In this document: in pieces, positions 26,446-36,118 of the stretch
Position numbering within the stretch: the first letter of the stretch is position 1
Layout: each line of letters begins with the position of its first letter
Source of the DNA: Clostridium saccharoperbutylacetonicum N1-4(HMT)
GTDB taxonomy: Bacteria; Bacillota; Clostridia; Clostridiales; Clostridiaceae
Reading direction: 5' to 3'
Assembly: GCF_000340885.1 (NCBI RefSeq)
Contig: NC_020291.1
Span: 6,015,501 to 6,079,500 of the forward strand
Length of the DNA: 64,000 nucleotides
Notes under the pieces: model-generated
What the model was told of the DNA's origin: nothing
Databases searched by the model: none
The model's input: the letters and a program-made list of their open reading frames with translations, nothing else
Position numbers and translations under genes: made by a program

Positions 26446-29400
26446 TTATCCTTTTATTCGTGGAGATGTACTATAAAGATCTAACTGTGAATTATAATAT
26501 GGATCTCCATTATCTAAATACTCCTGATAGTGAATCTTAGACATTTCAAAATCTATTTCTGGTATATATGAATCTCTCGATTTAGATTCTAAATGATATA
26601 ATTTTACTCTTGCATTATATAAGTTATTTAATCCATGTTTTCTAGCTCTTAAAGAAATTTCAACATCACTTCCGCAAATTATAAAATTCTCATCAAATGC
26701 ACCTATTTTATTAATAGTATTTTTTGATATTGCTAAACATGCACCTGTAGATGCTAAAACATTTCTATTAATGACTGGAGATATATACGGTGATCCAAAA
26801 TGTATGGGATTCATACCTTTAAATACATGATCAGCCCATCCTCCCATACCTAATACAACTCCTGCATGTTGAATAGTTCCATCTTCATATAATAATAATG
26901 CTCCTACAGTTCCAACATCTTCTCTCATCGCATTTTCAGCTAAACGTTCTAACCAATCTGGACTAATAATAGTTGTATCATTATTAAGAAATACATATAC
27001 ATCTCCATTTGCTTCACTAATCCCGTGATTGTTCAACTTAGACCAATTAAATTCATAAAACGCATCTATTACTCTAATATTGTTATAATCTTTTTCAACT
27101 TTTCCAAACCACTCATAAGTTTCATTTTCAGATGAATTATTATTTAAGATTAGTATTTCATAATTAGCATACTTAGTTTTTTCTAATATACTTTCTATAC
27201 AAGGCTTAAGTAATTCTAATTTATCTTTAGTTGGTATAACAATAGATACCATTACCTCTTCTTGCTTTAAATTAAATCTAGCATCATAAACAAATAATAT
27301 ATCTGTTTCTTGTGAATAAGCTTCTGAACCATACCTACGTTTTAAATGTTCATCTAGTGCCTTTAATCCAGCCACATGTGCATAAGGCTTAGAATTTGGA
27401 TTCATTGCTGTTGAGCTCGGTATTTCTCTCCATGAATAAAGAACTCTTGGAATATGATAAATATTATCTGTAAGCTCACTTATTCTTAACATTAAATCAT
27501 AATCCTGAGCTCCATTAAACTTATCTCTGAAACCACCTACTTTATCGAAGATTTCTTTTTTAATAACAAGCAAATGACAAATATACATTTGTGAGTATAA
27601 TAAATCTCTTGACCAATCTGGTTTCATAAACGGAAACTTTCTTTCCCCATTTAAGCTAATTTTATCTTCATCTGAATATAGCACATCTGGATTATGATTA
27701 TTAATTGCTTCTGCTACTTGATATAACGCTTCTTTTCTCATTTCATCATCATTATCCATAAGTATTAAATATTCACCTATAGCCATCTGCTTGGCATTAT
27801 TTGTAGCATTTGATATTCCGCTATTTTCTTGCAACCTTTTAACTTTTATTTTTTCATTCTTAATGCATTCAATATAATTTATTGTTTCTGGATTTGTAGA
27901 GCAATCATCCACTATACATAATTCCCAATAAGGGTATGTTTGATTGGTAATGGACTCTATAGCCTTTTCTATCCATTGTTTTTCTACATTGTAGACAGGC
28001 ATAATTATAGAAAACATTGGTTTACTTTCAAGCTTTTCAATTTGATTTTGCACTTTTTCCGATGATAGTTGTTTTTCAAATTCAATTTGCTGATTTAAAT
28101 AATCTGAATTAGCACTTGATGTAAATTTCTTACCTTCAATTTTATCTTTTAAACCTTTTAATCCATGCCTCTTTATTTCTGACATTCCTTTGAATATCAG
28201 TTTAGGGTTTCTGATAATCATATATAGAATAGATGTCTTTCTTAGGCCAATTTTTCTCAAAAGACTTTTGATTCTACCTTTAATCGTAAGACTTCTACAA
28301 ATATTCTCAAGTTTATTTACATGTTCTAAAGTACTTTCTAAATACTCTTTAATTCGTTCAGCTTCCTCTTTTTGAGATTCTATTAACTTACTATTTTCAC
28401 TTAATATCTCTTTTAATAAAATTATACTTTTTAAGCTTTTAGATATATATTCAATTTCTATTACTAATTTTAGTATATCTTTAGTCTTGAATTGGTTTTG
28501 TATTAGTATCTGTGGATCTTCAGAAATAAACATATAGATATTACTTTCTAAAATATTTTCCCCATTGGTTACTATGTCCTTAGAAAAATCTATAATTTCA
28601 CCATGGCATGTTATTCCTTTTAAAGATATTATTTTAATAATACATTGACTCTTACTAGCATCCACTCGAAAGCCCTCTATATTTGTACTCCTATCTAAAT
28701 CTATTTCCTTATAAATATGTTCTTCTTTACCTAATAAGATTACAATACTCTCATCTTCATTGTAACTTTCTTCTGTTTTTTTATATATTTGTAGGTAATC
28801 TTGAGCATCTTCTTTATGGATTATTTCTTCCACGTTTTTTACAATTTGAGATTCTTTCTCACTAATAAAATTTTTCAATATAGTTACTATATCATGCTTT
28901 TCTCTTTTTATCATTTTATTATTAAACAAAATATTAAACTCATTCTCTAACTCTTTTAATTTTTCATAATTTTCCGTAGGTATTCTAGATAAATTAAATA
29001 TTTCTTGATCTATCTTTACTTCATCTTTATATCCTATTATAAATTTTCTATAACTATTAGAATCATAATCAAATGGTTCTATATATTTGTTATAGTAGTC
29101 ATCTATATATTCCCTATAGTTTTCTAATTCTTTATCTATTACAGATAAAAAATGCATTCTAGTTAAGTCTTCCCATACATTCAAATTACCATGTTCATAG
29201 ATACAATATGGTATATCCATGTTCTGAAGAGTTATAATAGAATCTTCTAATACTGGCAAGCCATTTTCAATGTGCTCCTTCAACCATCTATACTCAGTTC
29301 CATATAAAACCTTAAATAGTTCATTCAATCTTTTTTCTGCCGCTTCTACTTCAACTGAATAAAATGGTGCTGCTATAATAAAACATTTCTTGCTAACCCT

Positions 29401-29724
29401 ATTTAGTTCACATATAAATTTTTCTCTTCTATCCATTGGAATGTGTTCGAATACATCTAATGCTACAACAATATCATATTGAGAATCATTAAAACTCATA
29501 TCTGTTGCATCACCAAGTATATATTTAGGATTATTTAGTAACCTTTCAGGTAGCTCTATATCTAAATATGTTATATTATCATTTGGTAAAAATTTTTCTA
29601 GTAATTGATGTTCATTAGCACCAACTTCTAAAATGTTAAATTTAACAACCTTATTTCTTCTAACTGATTCAATTATTTTTTTTGTGTTATTATACCTTTG
29701 ATATTGATCAAAAGGAATTACCAT
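26446..29724 (-). CDS. Three-domain methyltransferase and double glycosyltransferase (WsaE-like)
   Basis: A 1092-residue protein. Residues 25-170 are a SAM methyltransferase (FNILEVGANEHQLLEKF, GDATDMSF, DIVVALDVFEHIP). A charged, partly coiled-coil stretch (about 270-560) follows. A first GT2 domain begins near 568 (MFSIIMPVYNVEKQWIEK) with metal site LMDNDDEM near 656; a second begins near 823 (VSIVIPTKDKLELL) with FLNNDTTI near 915. The same order occurs in WsaE of G. stearothermophilus, which extends and O-methylates the rhamnan chain end. Methylation as a chain-end signal read by Wzt is a reasonable inference. The start overlaps the wzt stop by one base (TAATG), showing tight coupling. 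Confidence 0.8.
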   Translation of the reverse strand: MVIPFDQYQRYNNTKKIIESVRRNKVVKFNILEVGANEHQLLEKFLPNDNITYLDIELPERLLNNPKYILGDATDMSFNDSQYDIVVALDVFEHIPMDRREKFICELNRVSKKCFIIAAPFYSVEVEAAEKRLNELFKVLYGTEYRWLKEHIENGLPVLEDSIITLQNMDIPYCIYEHGNLNVWEDLTRMHFLSVIDKELENYREYIDDYYNKYIEPFDYDSNSYRKFIIGYKDEVKIDQEIFNLSRIPTENYEKLKELENEFNILFNNKMIKREKHDIVTILKNFISEKESQIVKNVEEIIHKEDAQDYLQIYKKTEESYNEDESIVILLGKEEHIYKEIDLDRSTNIEGFRVDASKSQCIIKIISLKGITCHGEIIDFSKDIVTNGENILESNIYMFISEDPQILIQNQFKTKDILKLVIEIEYISKSLKSIILLKEILSENSKLIESQKEEAERIKEYLESTLEHVNKLENICRSLTIKGRIKSLLRKIGLRKTSILYMIIRNPKLIFKGMSEIKRHGLKGLKDKIEGKKFTSSANSDYLNQQIEFEKQLSSEKVQNQIEKLESKPMFSIIMPVYNVEKQWIEKAIESITNQTYPYWELCIVDDCSTNPETINYIECIKNEKIKVKRLQENSGISNATNNAKQMAIGEYLILMDNDDEMRKEALYQVAEAINNHNPDVLYSDEDKISLNGERKFPFMKPDWSRDLLYSQMYICHLLVIKKEIFDKVGGFRDKFNGAQDYDLMLRISELTDNIYHIPRVLYSWREIPSSTAMNPNSKPYAHVAGLKALDEHLKRRYGSEAYSQETDILFVYDARFNLKQEEVMVSIVIPTKDKLELLKPCIESILEKTKYANYEILILNNNSSENETYEWFGKVEKDYNNIRVIDAFYEFNWSKLNNHGISEANGDVYVFLNNDTTIISPDWLERLAENAMREDVGTVGALLLYEDGTIQHAGVVLGMGGWADHVFKGMNPIHFGSPYISPVINRNVLASTGACLAISKNTINKIGAFDENFIICGSDVEISLRARKHGLNNLYNARVKLYHLESKSRDSYIPEIDFEMSKIHYQEYLDNGDPYYNSQLDLYSTSPRIKG

Positions 29725-30962
29725 TACTTAACCACCTCCCATTTATGTTCTATAAATAATCGTCCCTCGGAAAAATATTCATTTGTAACTAAAATTCTTT
29801 GAGCTTCAGTCTTATAATCAATGCATACTATACCTTCATTATTAAAAATACCTACATCTATGCTATAACTACCACCCAATACAGGTATAGATGGAACAAT
29901 ATATTTAACTTTATGTCTTCCATATTTGTTAGGTACAACAATCTTGTCTAAATAAGTATTTGGCCCAAATATATAGTCTCTATTAGGTGTATATAATGCT
30001 ACTCCAATTAAAAATCCTGGAATTCTATCATCATATATTTCATATTCAATAATAACTTCTAAATTATCAAAAGTCTTAAATTTTGAAGAATTACAAGTAA
30101 CACTTGTAATTCTTGCTAATATTCCGTTTCCTGGTATATCTGTAATTTTATCTTCTTCAACTTGTGATAACTCTTCTTTTTTAGTCTCCTCTTCACTTTG
30201 CATACTTATCCCAGTATTCAATTTTTCACCTAGTAACATATAAGCTTCATACTTATCTACTATTTCACTTGATCCTCCAATTTCTACAACTTCACCTTTA
30301 TTTATCCATATTCCTTTAGTACAAAATCTTTTTACTTGCTCAGTTGCATGCGAAACAAAAAGAATAGTTGTCCCGTTGTCTTTTAGTTGCTTCATTTTAT
30401 CAATACATTTTGTTTGAAATCTAGTATCTCCAACGGATAATGCCTCATCAACTATTAAAATTTCTGGTTCAACATTTATAGCTACTGCAAAAGCTAATCT
30501 TGCAAACATACCTGATGAGTATGTTTTTACAGGTTGATTTATAAATTCACCTATATCTGCAAAATCCATTATTGGTTGTACCCTCTGCTGCATTTCTTCT
30601 CTTGTGTACCCCATCATTGTTCCATTAAGATAAATATTTTCAATTCCAGTATATTCTGGATTAAATCCAGCTCCTAATTCTAATAATGCTGATATTTTAC
30701 CATTTACCTCAATATTACCAGATGATGGTGTAAGTACACCTGTTATTATTTTTAATAATGTTGACTTTCCAGATCCATTAGTTCCTAGTATTCCAACAGT
30801 TTCTCCACGTTTAATTTCAAACGATATATCTTTTAATGCATAATGTTCTCTACCATATTTTTTTTTAGATATGCTTAAAGATTCCTTCAATCTATCCATA
30901 GGCTTATCATACAGTTTATATATTTTACTTAAATTTTCTACTTTTATTGCTATTTCCGACAT
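29724..30962 (-). CDS. wzt: ABC transporter ATPase for polysaccharide export with carbohydrate-binding tail
   Basis: A 412-residue protein. The ATPase domain (1-235) has Walker A GTNGSGKSTLLK at residues 60-71, the signature YSSGMFARLAFAVA near 144-157 and Walker B PEILIVDEALSVGD near 165-178. From about 275 a beta-sandwich follows (GNGILARITSVTCNSSKFK, VGIFNNEGIVCIDY), the Wzt C-terminal type that in E. coli O8/O9a binds the modified chain end before export. With the downstream-coupled methyltransferase this argues for a chain-termination and recognition system. It pairs with the permease 12 bases upstream. Confidence 0.9.
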   Translation of the reverse strand: MSEIAIKVENLSKIYKLYDKPMDRLKESLSISKKKYGREHYALKDISFEIKRGETVGILGTNGSGKSTLLKIITGVLTPSSGNIEVNGKISALLELGAGFNPEYTGIENIYLNGTMMGYTREEMQQRVQPIMDFADIGEFINQPVKTYSSGMFARLAFAVAINVEPEILIVDEALSVGDTRFQTKCIDKMKQLKDNGTTILFVSHATEQVKRFCTKGIWINKGEVVEIGGSSEIVDKYEAYMLLGEKLNTGISMQSEEETKKEELSQVEEDKITDIPGNGILARITSVTCNSSKFKTFDNLEVIIEYEIYDDRIPGFLIGVALYTPNRDYIFGPNTYLDKIVVPNKYGRHKVKYIVPSIPVLGGSYSIDVGIFNNEGIVCIDYKTEAQRILVTNEYFSEGRLFIEHKWEVVK

Positions 30963-30973
30963 ACAAATCTCCC

Positions 30974-32350
30974 TTATAATACATCTGCAAAATGTGGCTT
31001 TAATTTTTTAAATATTGTTGCTCCAATAGCAAATAACCCAAGTGTTATTATCCAAAAATATAATGTTTGAAAATATCTTTGGAAAAACCAAACATGGTTT
31101 AAAAATGTATCTCTATATCCTTCAACTATATAATACATTGGACTTATCTTTAATATCCACTGATATTTTTCTGGAACCATTGTATAACTCCACATTATAG
31201 GTGTCATCCATACACCAATCTGTAAAAAAATATTTATTATTTGTCCTAAATCTTTAAAGAAAATTACTATTGCACTTGTTGCATATGATATTGCAAGTAC
31301 TATAGCAAATACACAAAACGAATAATATATTAATTGTACTGTATATATCGATGGATAAAATTCATATATCCATGCTACCACAAACAAAAAACCTATAAAT
31401 ACTAAATGTACAAATAATGCTGATACTATTTTCACTATAGGTAGTATACTTATTTTAAACACAACTTTTTTTACTAAATAGCTATATTCTAACATACAAT
31501 TTGTAGCATTTAATAATGCTTCCTGAAAGAAAAACCAAGGTACTAATCCCCCCATAAGCCATAATATAAAGGGTACACCTTTAATTGGTGAACCTGACCT
31601 TAATCCAACTCCAAACACGAACCAATAAACTAGTATTGTTACTATAGGTTGAATAAATGCCCAAATAATGCCCAAATAAGAACCTGCGTATTTTGTTTTG
31701 AAATCATTTTTTGCTAATCCCCATATTAAAGTCCTGTTATTTTTAATTTCTTGAATTAAGACAAGTACACCTTTTGATTTTCTAAGAACAATTAATATTA
31801 ATATATCTATTAATATACAAATGATTGATTTTAAAACATAATTTATAATATTTTCGTATTCAAAAAGAGATTGTTCTACTCTTATGTCAACCTTATATGT
31901 TATGTGTGGATCAGTCCCTGTTGTTAATAAATCAATTGCTCCTTCTTCTTGTTTTGTTTCTCCAATTTGATTTTGATTGCTTTTATCTAACAATTGGTTT
32001 AAATCTAAGTTTATTTCCTTACCAAAATAGGATAATTTAACATCAGATATATTAGTCTTCCCAGGCTGCTCACCAAAATCGAATCTCAATTCTTTTGTGC
32101 TCTTTGGAATTGTAAACTCTAACTTTTCCTTATTATTTATATCAGTATAATCTATCTTTTGTGATTGTTCTTCCTTCCATGAAGAATCATTTCCATAAAA
32201 CAGCTGATATGAATCTTGTTTGTCAGATATTACTTCATAACTCAAAGTAATATTTTTACTTTCCAAATCACAATATTTAAACACTGCTACATTAGATAAA
32301 AATACAATAAATATTAGTACTATTAATTTAACAAATTTTTTCTTACTCAT
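30974..32350 (-). CDS. wzm: ABC-2 polysaccharide export permease fused to an extracytoplasmic domain
   Basis: A 458-residue protein; Wzm permeases are usually about 260. The C-terminal 260 residues are normal ABC-2 permease: LIWGLAKNDFKTKYAGSYLG near 206-225, VPFILWLMGGLVPWFFFQEA, FFKDLGQIINIFLQIGVWMTPIMW. The first 195 residues are extra: a membrane helix (about 8-26), an extracytoplasmic stretch of about 140 residues with strand-rich sequence (SYEVISDKQDSYQLFYGNDS; KSTKELRFDFGEQPGKTNIS) and a second helix (about 168-190). The added domain looks like a small beta-sandwich and may contact the glycan or a partner outside the cell. The reading frame is continuous with no internal ribosome site obvious at the junction. 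Confidence 0.85.
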   Translation of the reverse strand: MSKKKFVKLIVLIFIVFLSNVAVFKYCDLESKNITLSYEVISDKQDSYQLFYGNDSSWKEEQSQKIDYTDINNKEKLEFTIPKSTKELRFDFGEQPGKTNISDVKLSYFGKEINLDLNQLLDKSNQNQIGETKQEEGAIDLLTTGTDPHITYKVDIRVEQSLFEYENIINYVLKSIICILIDILILIVLRKSKGVLVLIQEIKNNRTLIWGLAKNDFKTKYAGSYLGIIWAFIQPIVTILVYWFVFGVGLRSGSPIKGVPFILWLMGGLVPWFFFQEALLNATNCMLEYSYLVKKVVFKISILPIVKIVSALFVHLVFIGFLFVVAWIYEFYPSIYTVQLIYYSFCVFAIVLAISYATSAIVIFFKDLGQIINIFLQIGVWMTPIMWSYTMVPEKYQWILKISPMYYIVEGYRDTFLNHVWFFQRYFQTLYFWIITLGLFAIGATIFKKLKPHFADVL

Positions 32351-32364
32351 TTTATATTATCCTC

Positions 32365-33204
32365 TTACTTGAGTTCTATTAAGTATCTTTCTAAAGCATT
32401 TTTCCAATCAGGCAACAAATTAAATCCATTATCCAAAAGGCTCTTCTTTGAAAGTCTTGAATTTAAAGGCCTTTCCGCTTTTGCTGGATACTCGCTTGTC
32501 GGAATAGGATTTATCTTGCAACCTAAATCCGCTTTTTTCATAATTTCTGCTGCAAACTCTGCCCAAGAACAAAAACCTTCATTAGTTGCATGATATACAC
32601 CATATTTTTCAGATATAGCCATATCGCATAAAAGTGGTGCTAAATCAAAAGTATATGTAGGACTTCCTATTTGATCACACACAACATTTAAACTTTCTTT
32701 CTCTTTCCCAAGTCTAAGCATTGTTTTAATAAAGTTGTTTCCATTAACTCCAAACACCCATGAAATTCTAACAATAAAGTACTTATCCAAAACTTCCTTA
32801 ACCTTTAATTCACCTTCGTATTTAGTCTTTCCATAAACTGAATGTGGCTCAATTTTACCGTCAACTTCAAATGAAGTGTCTCCTTTACCATCAAACACAT
32901 AATCTGTAGATATGTAAATCATCTTAGCATCTATTTCTTTACAAGCCTTTGCTATATTCTCTGTACCATATACATTGACTTTTGTACAAGCTTCTTCTTC
33001 ATCCTCCGCTCTATCAACCGCTGTATATGCTGCACAATGTATTACACATTCTGGCTTTAACTTTAAAATATGCTGCCTAACAGCATTAGCATCTGTTATA
33101 TCCAATTCTGCTCTATCAATTCCAATACACTCGATATTCCTTCTATTTAATTCCTTTACAATATCAAAACCTAATTGTCCATTTACTCCAGTAACTAAAA
33201 TCAT
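32365..33204 (-). CDS. rmlD: dTDP-4-dehydrorhamnose reductase
   Basis: A 279-residue extended SDR. It begins MILVTGVNGQLGFDIVKELN, with IDRAELDITD, CAAYTAVDRAEDEE and the catalytic YGKTKYEGE; ISWVFGVNGNNFIKTMLRL is also diagnostic. It carries out the last NADPH step to dTDP-L-rhamnose. ATG 33204 is chosen because GGAG lies seven bases upstream; an upstream in-frame start at 33288 would add a lysine/arginine-rich extension and overlap the preceding glycosyltransferase gene. Other rml genes lie at 34467-37000. Confidence 0.93.
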   Translation of the reverse strand: MILVTGVNGQLGFDIVKELNRRNIECIGIDRAELDITDANAVRQHILKLKPECVIHCAAYTAVDRAEDEEEACTKVNVYGTENIAKACKEIDAKMIYISTDYVFDGKGDTSFEVDGKIEPHSVYGKTKYEGELKVKEVLDKYFIVRISWVFGVNGNNFIKTMLRLGKEKESLNVVCDQIGSPTYTFDLAPLLCDMAISEKYGVYHATNEGFCSWAEFAAEIMKKADLGCKINPIPTSEYPAKAERPLNSRLSKKSLLDNGFNLLPDWKNALERYLIELK

Positions 33205-33217
33205 TTTAACTCTCCTT

Positions 33218-34228
33218 TTACAGTACACCTTTCTTTGCCATTTTAATGATATACTTAAATATGCATTCTGGCAAAAAAGGTAATACAATTTCTATAATTA
33301 TTGAAACCTTGTGGAAGTCTCTATACTTAATCATAACTTTCAAATTTTTAATATTAGGTTTAAAAAAATATTTTTTTCTAGAATCCAACCAAATTAAACA
33401 ACTTTTTATATGTTCCTCTAATTCAGCATACTTTAATCTTTTCTCTAGTGATTTATATCTATAAATAAAATCCTCTATCCTCTTACTATAATATGTTTTT
33501 TTATCATGAACATCTTTTAAAATACCTGTTTGATTTGAACTATGTTGCCTATATCTTACTAAAGGCCTATTTATGAATTCTATTTTCCCATTTAATGCCG
33601 CTATAATAGCAATCCATTGATCATGAACTAATGTTTTTTCAAAAGGTATTGCTTTCATTGAAATATCTCTTTTAACAATCATTGCACATCCTGTCACAAA
33701 ATTAGTCATCAGCAATTCTTTTGCCAAGTTATATCCAGACTTATATATAATTCTTTTTCTTATTTCAGTTATGCTTTTAGCTATCTTCTGTCCATTCTCA
33801 TCAATTATTGAAAGATCACTGCACACAAGTGTCACATCTTTTTCATAAAATTTATCAATCATTAATGTTATTTTTTCTTTTTCCCATATATCATCCTGAT
33901 CACAATATGCAAAAAACTCTCCATTTGCTATTTTAGTAAGTTCTTCAAACGCTTTATTAGAGCCCTCATTTTTAGTTCCACTAACTACAACATATGAAAA
34001 GTTTGTTATATACTTTCCTATCAATTCTTCACTAATAGGAAACTCTGGACAATCATCATAAACTAATAATTCTATATTTTCATAAGTCTGCTCATTCAAA
34101 GAATCCAGCTGTTCCACAATCCACTTTTTATTAGGTTTATATACAGCCATTAATATAGAAACTAGCGGAGAATCGTCTTTGCTATAATTTTTTTCTAAAT
34201 TATTATCTTCGATAATCATATTACTCAA
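33218..34228 (-). CDS. Family 2 glycosyltransferase (rhamnosyltransferase-like)
   Basis: A 336-residue GT2 protein. The GT-A domain starts near residue 21 (PLVSILMAVYKPNKKWIVEQ), with VYDDCPEF near 56 and the metal motif CDQDDIWEKEKI near 108. TLVHDQWIAIIAALNG and RPLVRYRQHSSNQTG are blocks I know from rhamnosyl- and related GT2 enzymes of O-antigen clusters. The most likely start is a TTG at 34228, nine bases after GAGGAG; the ATG three codons later is too far. It lies between rmlB and rmlD, so a role in rhamnan assembly is plausible. Confidence 0.7.
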   Translation of the reverse strand: MSNMIIEDNNLEKNYSKDDSPLVSILMAVYKPNKKWIVEQLDSLNEQTYENIELLVYDDCPEFPISEELIGKYITNFSYVVVSGTKNEGSNKAFEELTKIANGEFFAYCDQDDIWEKEKITLMIDKFYEKDVTLVCSDLSIIDENGQKIAKSITEIRKRIIYKSGYNLAKELLMTNFVTGCAMIVKRDISMKAIPFEKTLVHDQWIAIIAALNGKIEFINRPLVRYRQHSSNQTGILKDVHDKKTYYSKRIEDFIYRYKSLEKRLKYAELEEHIKSCLIWLDSRKKYFFKPNIKNLKVMIKYRDFHKVSIIIEIVLPFLPECIFKYIIKMAKKGVL

Positions 34229-34310
34229 CTGTAGATTCTCCTCTGCTTATAATCTTAAAACTTAACTGTTGATTTCAATGCATAATTGCTCACATCTAAT
34301 CTATCTCCGA

Positions 34311-34476
34311 ATGTTCTTGGTTGTGCTTCACACTCTTAGTAAGGTACTTGTTTATTTAAGTTAAATGATCTTGGTTTCGCTTCGCACTTTATTTATAGAT
34401 GAATGATCTTAATTGCAACATAGCTGTTTTATTTATAGGTACATGTTCTTGGTTGTGCTTCGCACTCTATCTAGAA
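34311..34476. repeat. Four degenerate copies of a ~40-bp repeat within the rml region
   Basis: Copies begin near 34311, 34365, 34403 and 34443. The core reads ATGTTCTTGGTTGTGCTTC followed by GCACTCT in the best copies; GTGC-TTC-GCAC can form a small hairpin. The third copy (ATGATCTTAATTGCAAC, then ATAGCTGTTTTATT) resembles a lone copy at 45978-46019 (ATGTTCTTATTTGCAGC, then ACAGCTGCTCTATT). The last copy runs into the rmlB stop codon. Non-coding; origin unknown. Confidence 0.6.
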
Positions 34477-35486
34477 GTGTACATCTTTTCATAATAACTT
34501 TGATATTCACCACTTATTATATTTTCCCACCAAGCCTTATTGTCTAAATACCACTTAATTGTCTTTTTTATTCCTTCATCAAAGGTTGTTGTTGGAAGCC
34601 ATCCAAGTTCATTATGAATCTTTGTAGGATCTATTGCATATCGCATGTCATGTCCTTTACGGTCACCAACATATTTTATAAGCTCCTCTGTTTTTCCTAA
34701 TTCTCTTATAATGGTTTTAACCACTTCTAAATTAGTTCTTTCATTATGTCCACCAATATTATATACTTCCCCAACTTTGCCTTTGTGTATAATTAAATCA
34801 ATAGCTCTACAATGATCTTCTACATAAAGCCAGTCACGCACATTTTCTCCTGTTCCATACACAGGTAATTCCTTATCATTTAAGGCATTAGCTATCATAA
34901 GAGGAATTAATTTTTCTGGGAAATGATATGGTCCATAATTATTTGAGCATCTTGAAATAGTTACAGGTAAATTATAAGTTCTATAATATGCTCCAACTAA
35001 AAGATCAGCTGATGCTTTACTTGCTGAATATGGGCTTGATGTATGCAATGGAGTTTCTTCTGTAAAAAATAAATCTGGTTTATCTAAGGGTAAATCTCCA
35101 TACACTTCATCTGTTGATACCTGATGGTATCTCTTTATTCCATATTTTCTGCATGCATCCATAAGCACTTGCGTACCCATAACATTAGTTTTTAAGAATA
35201 CTTCAGGATTTTCAATAGATCTATCCACATGACTTTCTGCAGCAAAGTTCACTACAATGTCTGGAATTACTTTCTCAAACATTTCATAAACTGCCTTTCT
35301 GTCTGCTATATCTATTTTATAAAAACTAAAATTAGGATTATCTTTAACTGACTCTAATGTTTCCATATTTCCTGCATAAGTTAAAGCATCCATACAAATA
35401 ATTTTATAATCTTCATATTTATTAAGCATATAGTGAACAAAATTTCCGCCTATAAATCCTGCTCCACCAGTTACAACAATTTTCAT
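34467..35486 (-). CDS. rmlB: dTDP-glucose 4,6-dehydratase
   Basis: A 339-residue extended SDR beginning MKIVVTGGAGFIGGNFVHYM. It has NFAAESHVDRSIENP, VSTDEVYGDLP and the catalytic SSPYSASKASADLLV, all diagnostic for RmlB, plus NNYGPYHFPEKLIP. It makes dTDP-4-keto-6-deoxyglucose. That product is the branch point of two routes here: RmlC/RmlD to rhamnose and the FdtA/B/C-like enzymes to an acetamido sugar. Length is typical. Confidence 0.95.
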   Translation of the reverse strand: MKIVVTGGAGFIGGNFVHYMLNKYEDYKIICMDALTYAGNMETLESVKDNPNFSFYKIDIADRKAVYEMFEKVIPDIVVNFAAESHVDRSIENPEVFLKTNVMGTQVLMDACRKYGIKRYHQVSTDEVYGDLPLDKPDLFFTEETPLHTSSPYSASKASADLLVGAYYRTYNLPVTISRCSNNYGPYHFPEKLIPLMIANALNDKELPVYGTGENVRDWLYVEDHCRAIDLIIHKGKVGEVYNIGGHNERTNLEVVKTIIRELGKTEELIKYVGDRKGHDMRYAIDPTKIHNELGWLPTTTFDEGIKKTIKWYLDNKAWWENIISGEYQSYYEKMYTSR

Positions 35487-35519
35487 CCTTCAATCCTCAC
35501 TTCTTATATTAATAATTAA

Positions 35520-36071
35520 TTACTTATTATATATAAATGTACAATCACTATCCTTCAATAATGGTGCCTTTTTATCTTTTTCTGAAAGAATTGGATTTTC
35601 TATTCCCCATTCAACACCTATTTCTGGATCGTTAAATTTAATACTTCTATCACTCTCATAGTTATAATAATTATCTGTTTTATATACAAACTCCACATCA
35701 TCAGTTAAAGTCAAAAATCCATGTCCAAAACCTCTTGGAATAAATAATTGCTTTTTATTTTCATCCGAAAGTTCAACAGCTACCCATTGTTTATAAGTTG
35801 GAGAACCTTTTCTTAAATCAACTGCCACATCAAGCACAGCCCCTTTGACACAACGTACTAATTTCGCTTGGGCATGTTCTCCATTTTGAAAGTGAATTCC
35901 TCTCAATATTCCTTTTCCTTTAGAATAAGATTGGTTATCCTGCACAAAATCACAAGCTATTTCCGGAGTCTTAATCCTAGAATAAGTTTCCATAAACCAT
36001 CCTCTTTCATCACCAAAAACCTGTGGTTCAACTATATAAACACCTTCTAATTTAGTTTTAATCAAATTCAT
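35520..36071 (-). CDS. rmlC: dTDP-4-dehydrorhamnose 3,5-epimerase
   Basis: A 183-residue cupin of normal length. Diagnostic blocks are EPQVFGDERGWFMETYS, DNQSYSKGKGILRGIHFQ (with the catalytic histidine), KLVRCVKGAVLDVAVDLR and IPRGFGHGFLTLTDD. It epimerises the RmlB product at C3 and C5. An AGAGGT ribosome site precedes the ATG. It sits between rmlB and rmlA in the common A-C-B order. Confidence 0.95.
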   Translation of the reverse strand: MNLIKTKLEGVYIVEPQVFGDERGWFMETYSRIKTPEIACDFVQDNQSYSKGKGILRGIHFQNGEHAQAKLVRCVKGAVLDVAVDLRKGSPTYKQWVAVELSDENKKQLFIPRGFGHGFLTLTDDVEFVYKTDNYYNYESDRSIKFNDPEIGVEWGIENPILSEKDKKAPLLKDSDCTFIYNK

Positions 36072-36118
36072 TACTTAAACCTCTTTTCACTGTACAATTG
36101 ACGATTAACAATTGCCAA

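Noticed and set aside
33205..33288. N-terminal extension of RmlD
   Set aside because: RmlD proteins begin at the MILVTG block; GGAG precedes that ATG and the extension overlaps the neighbouring gene.
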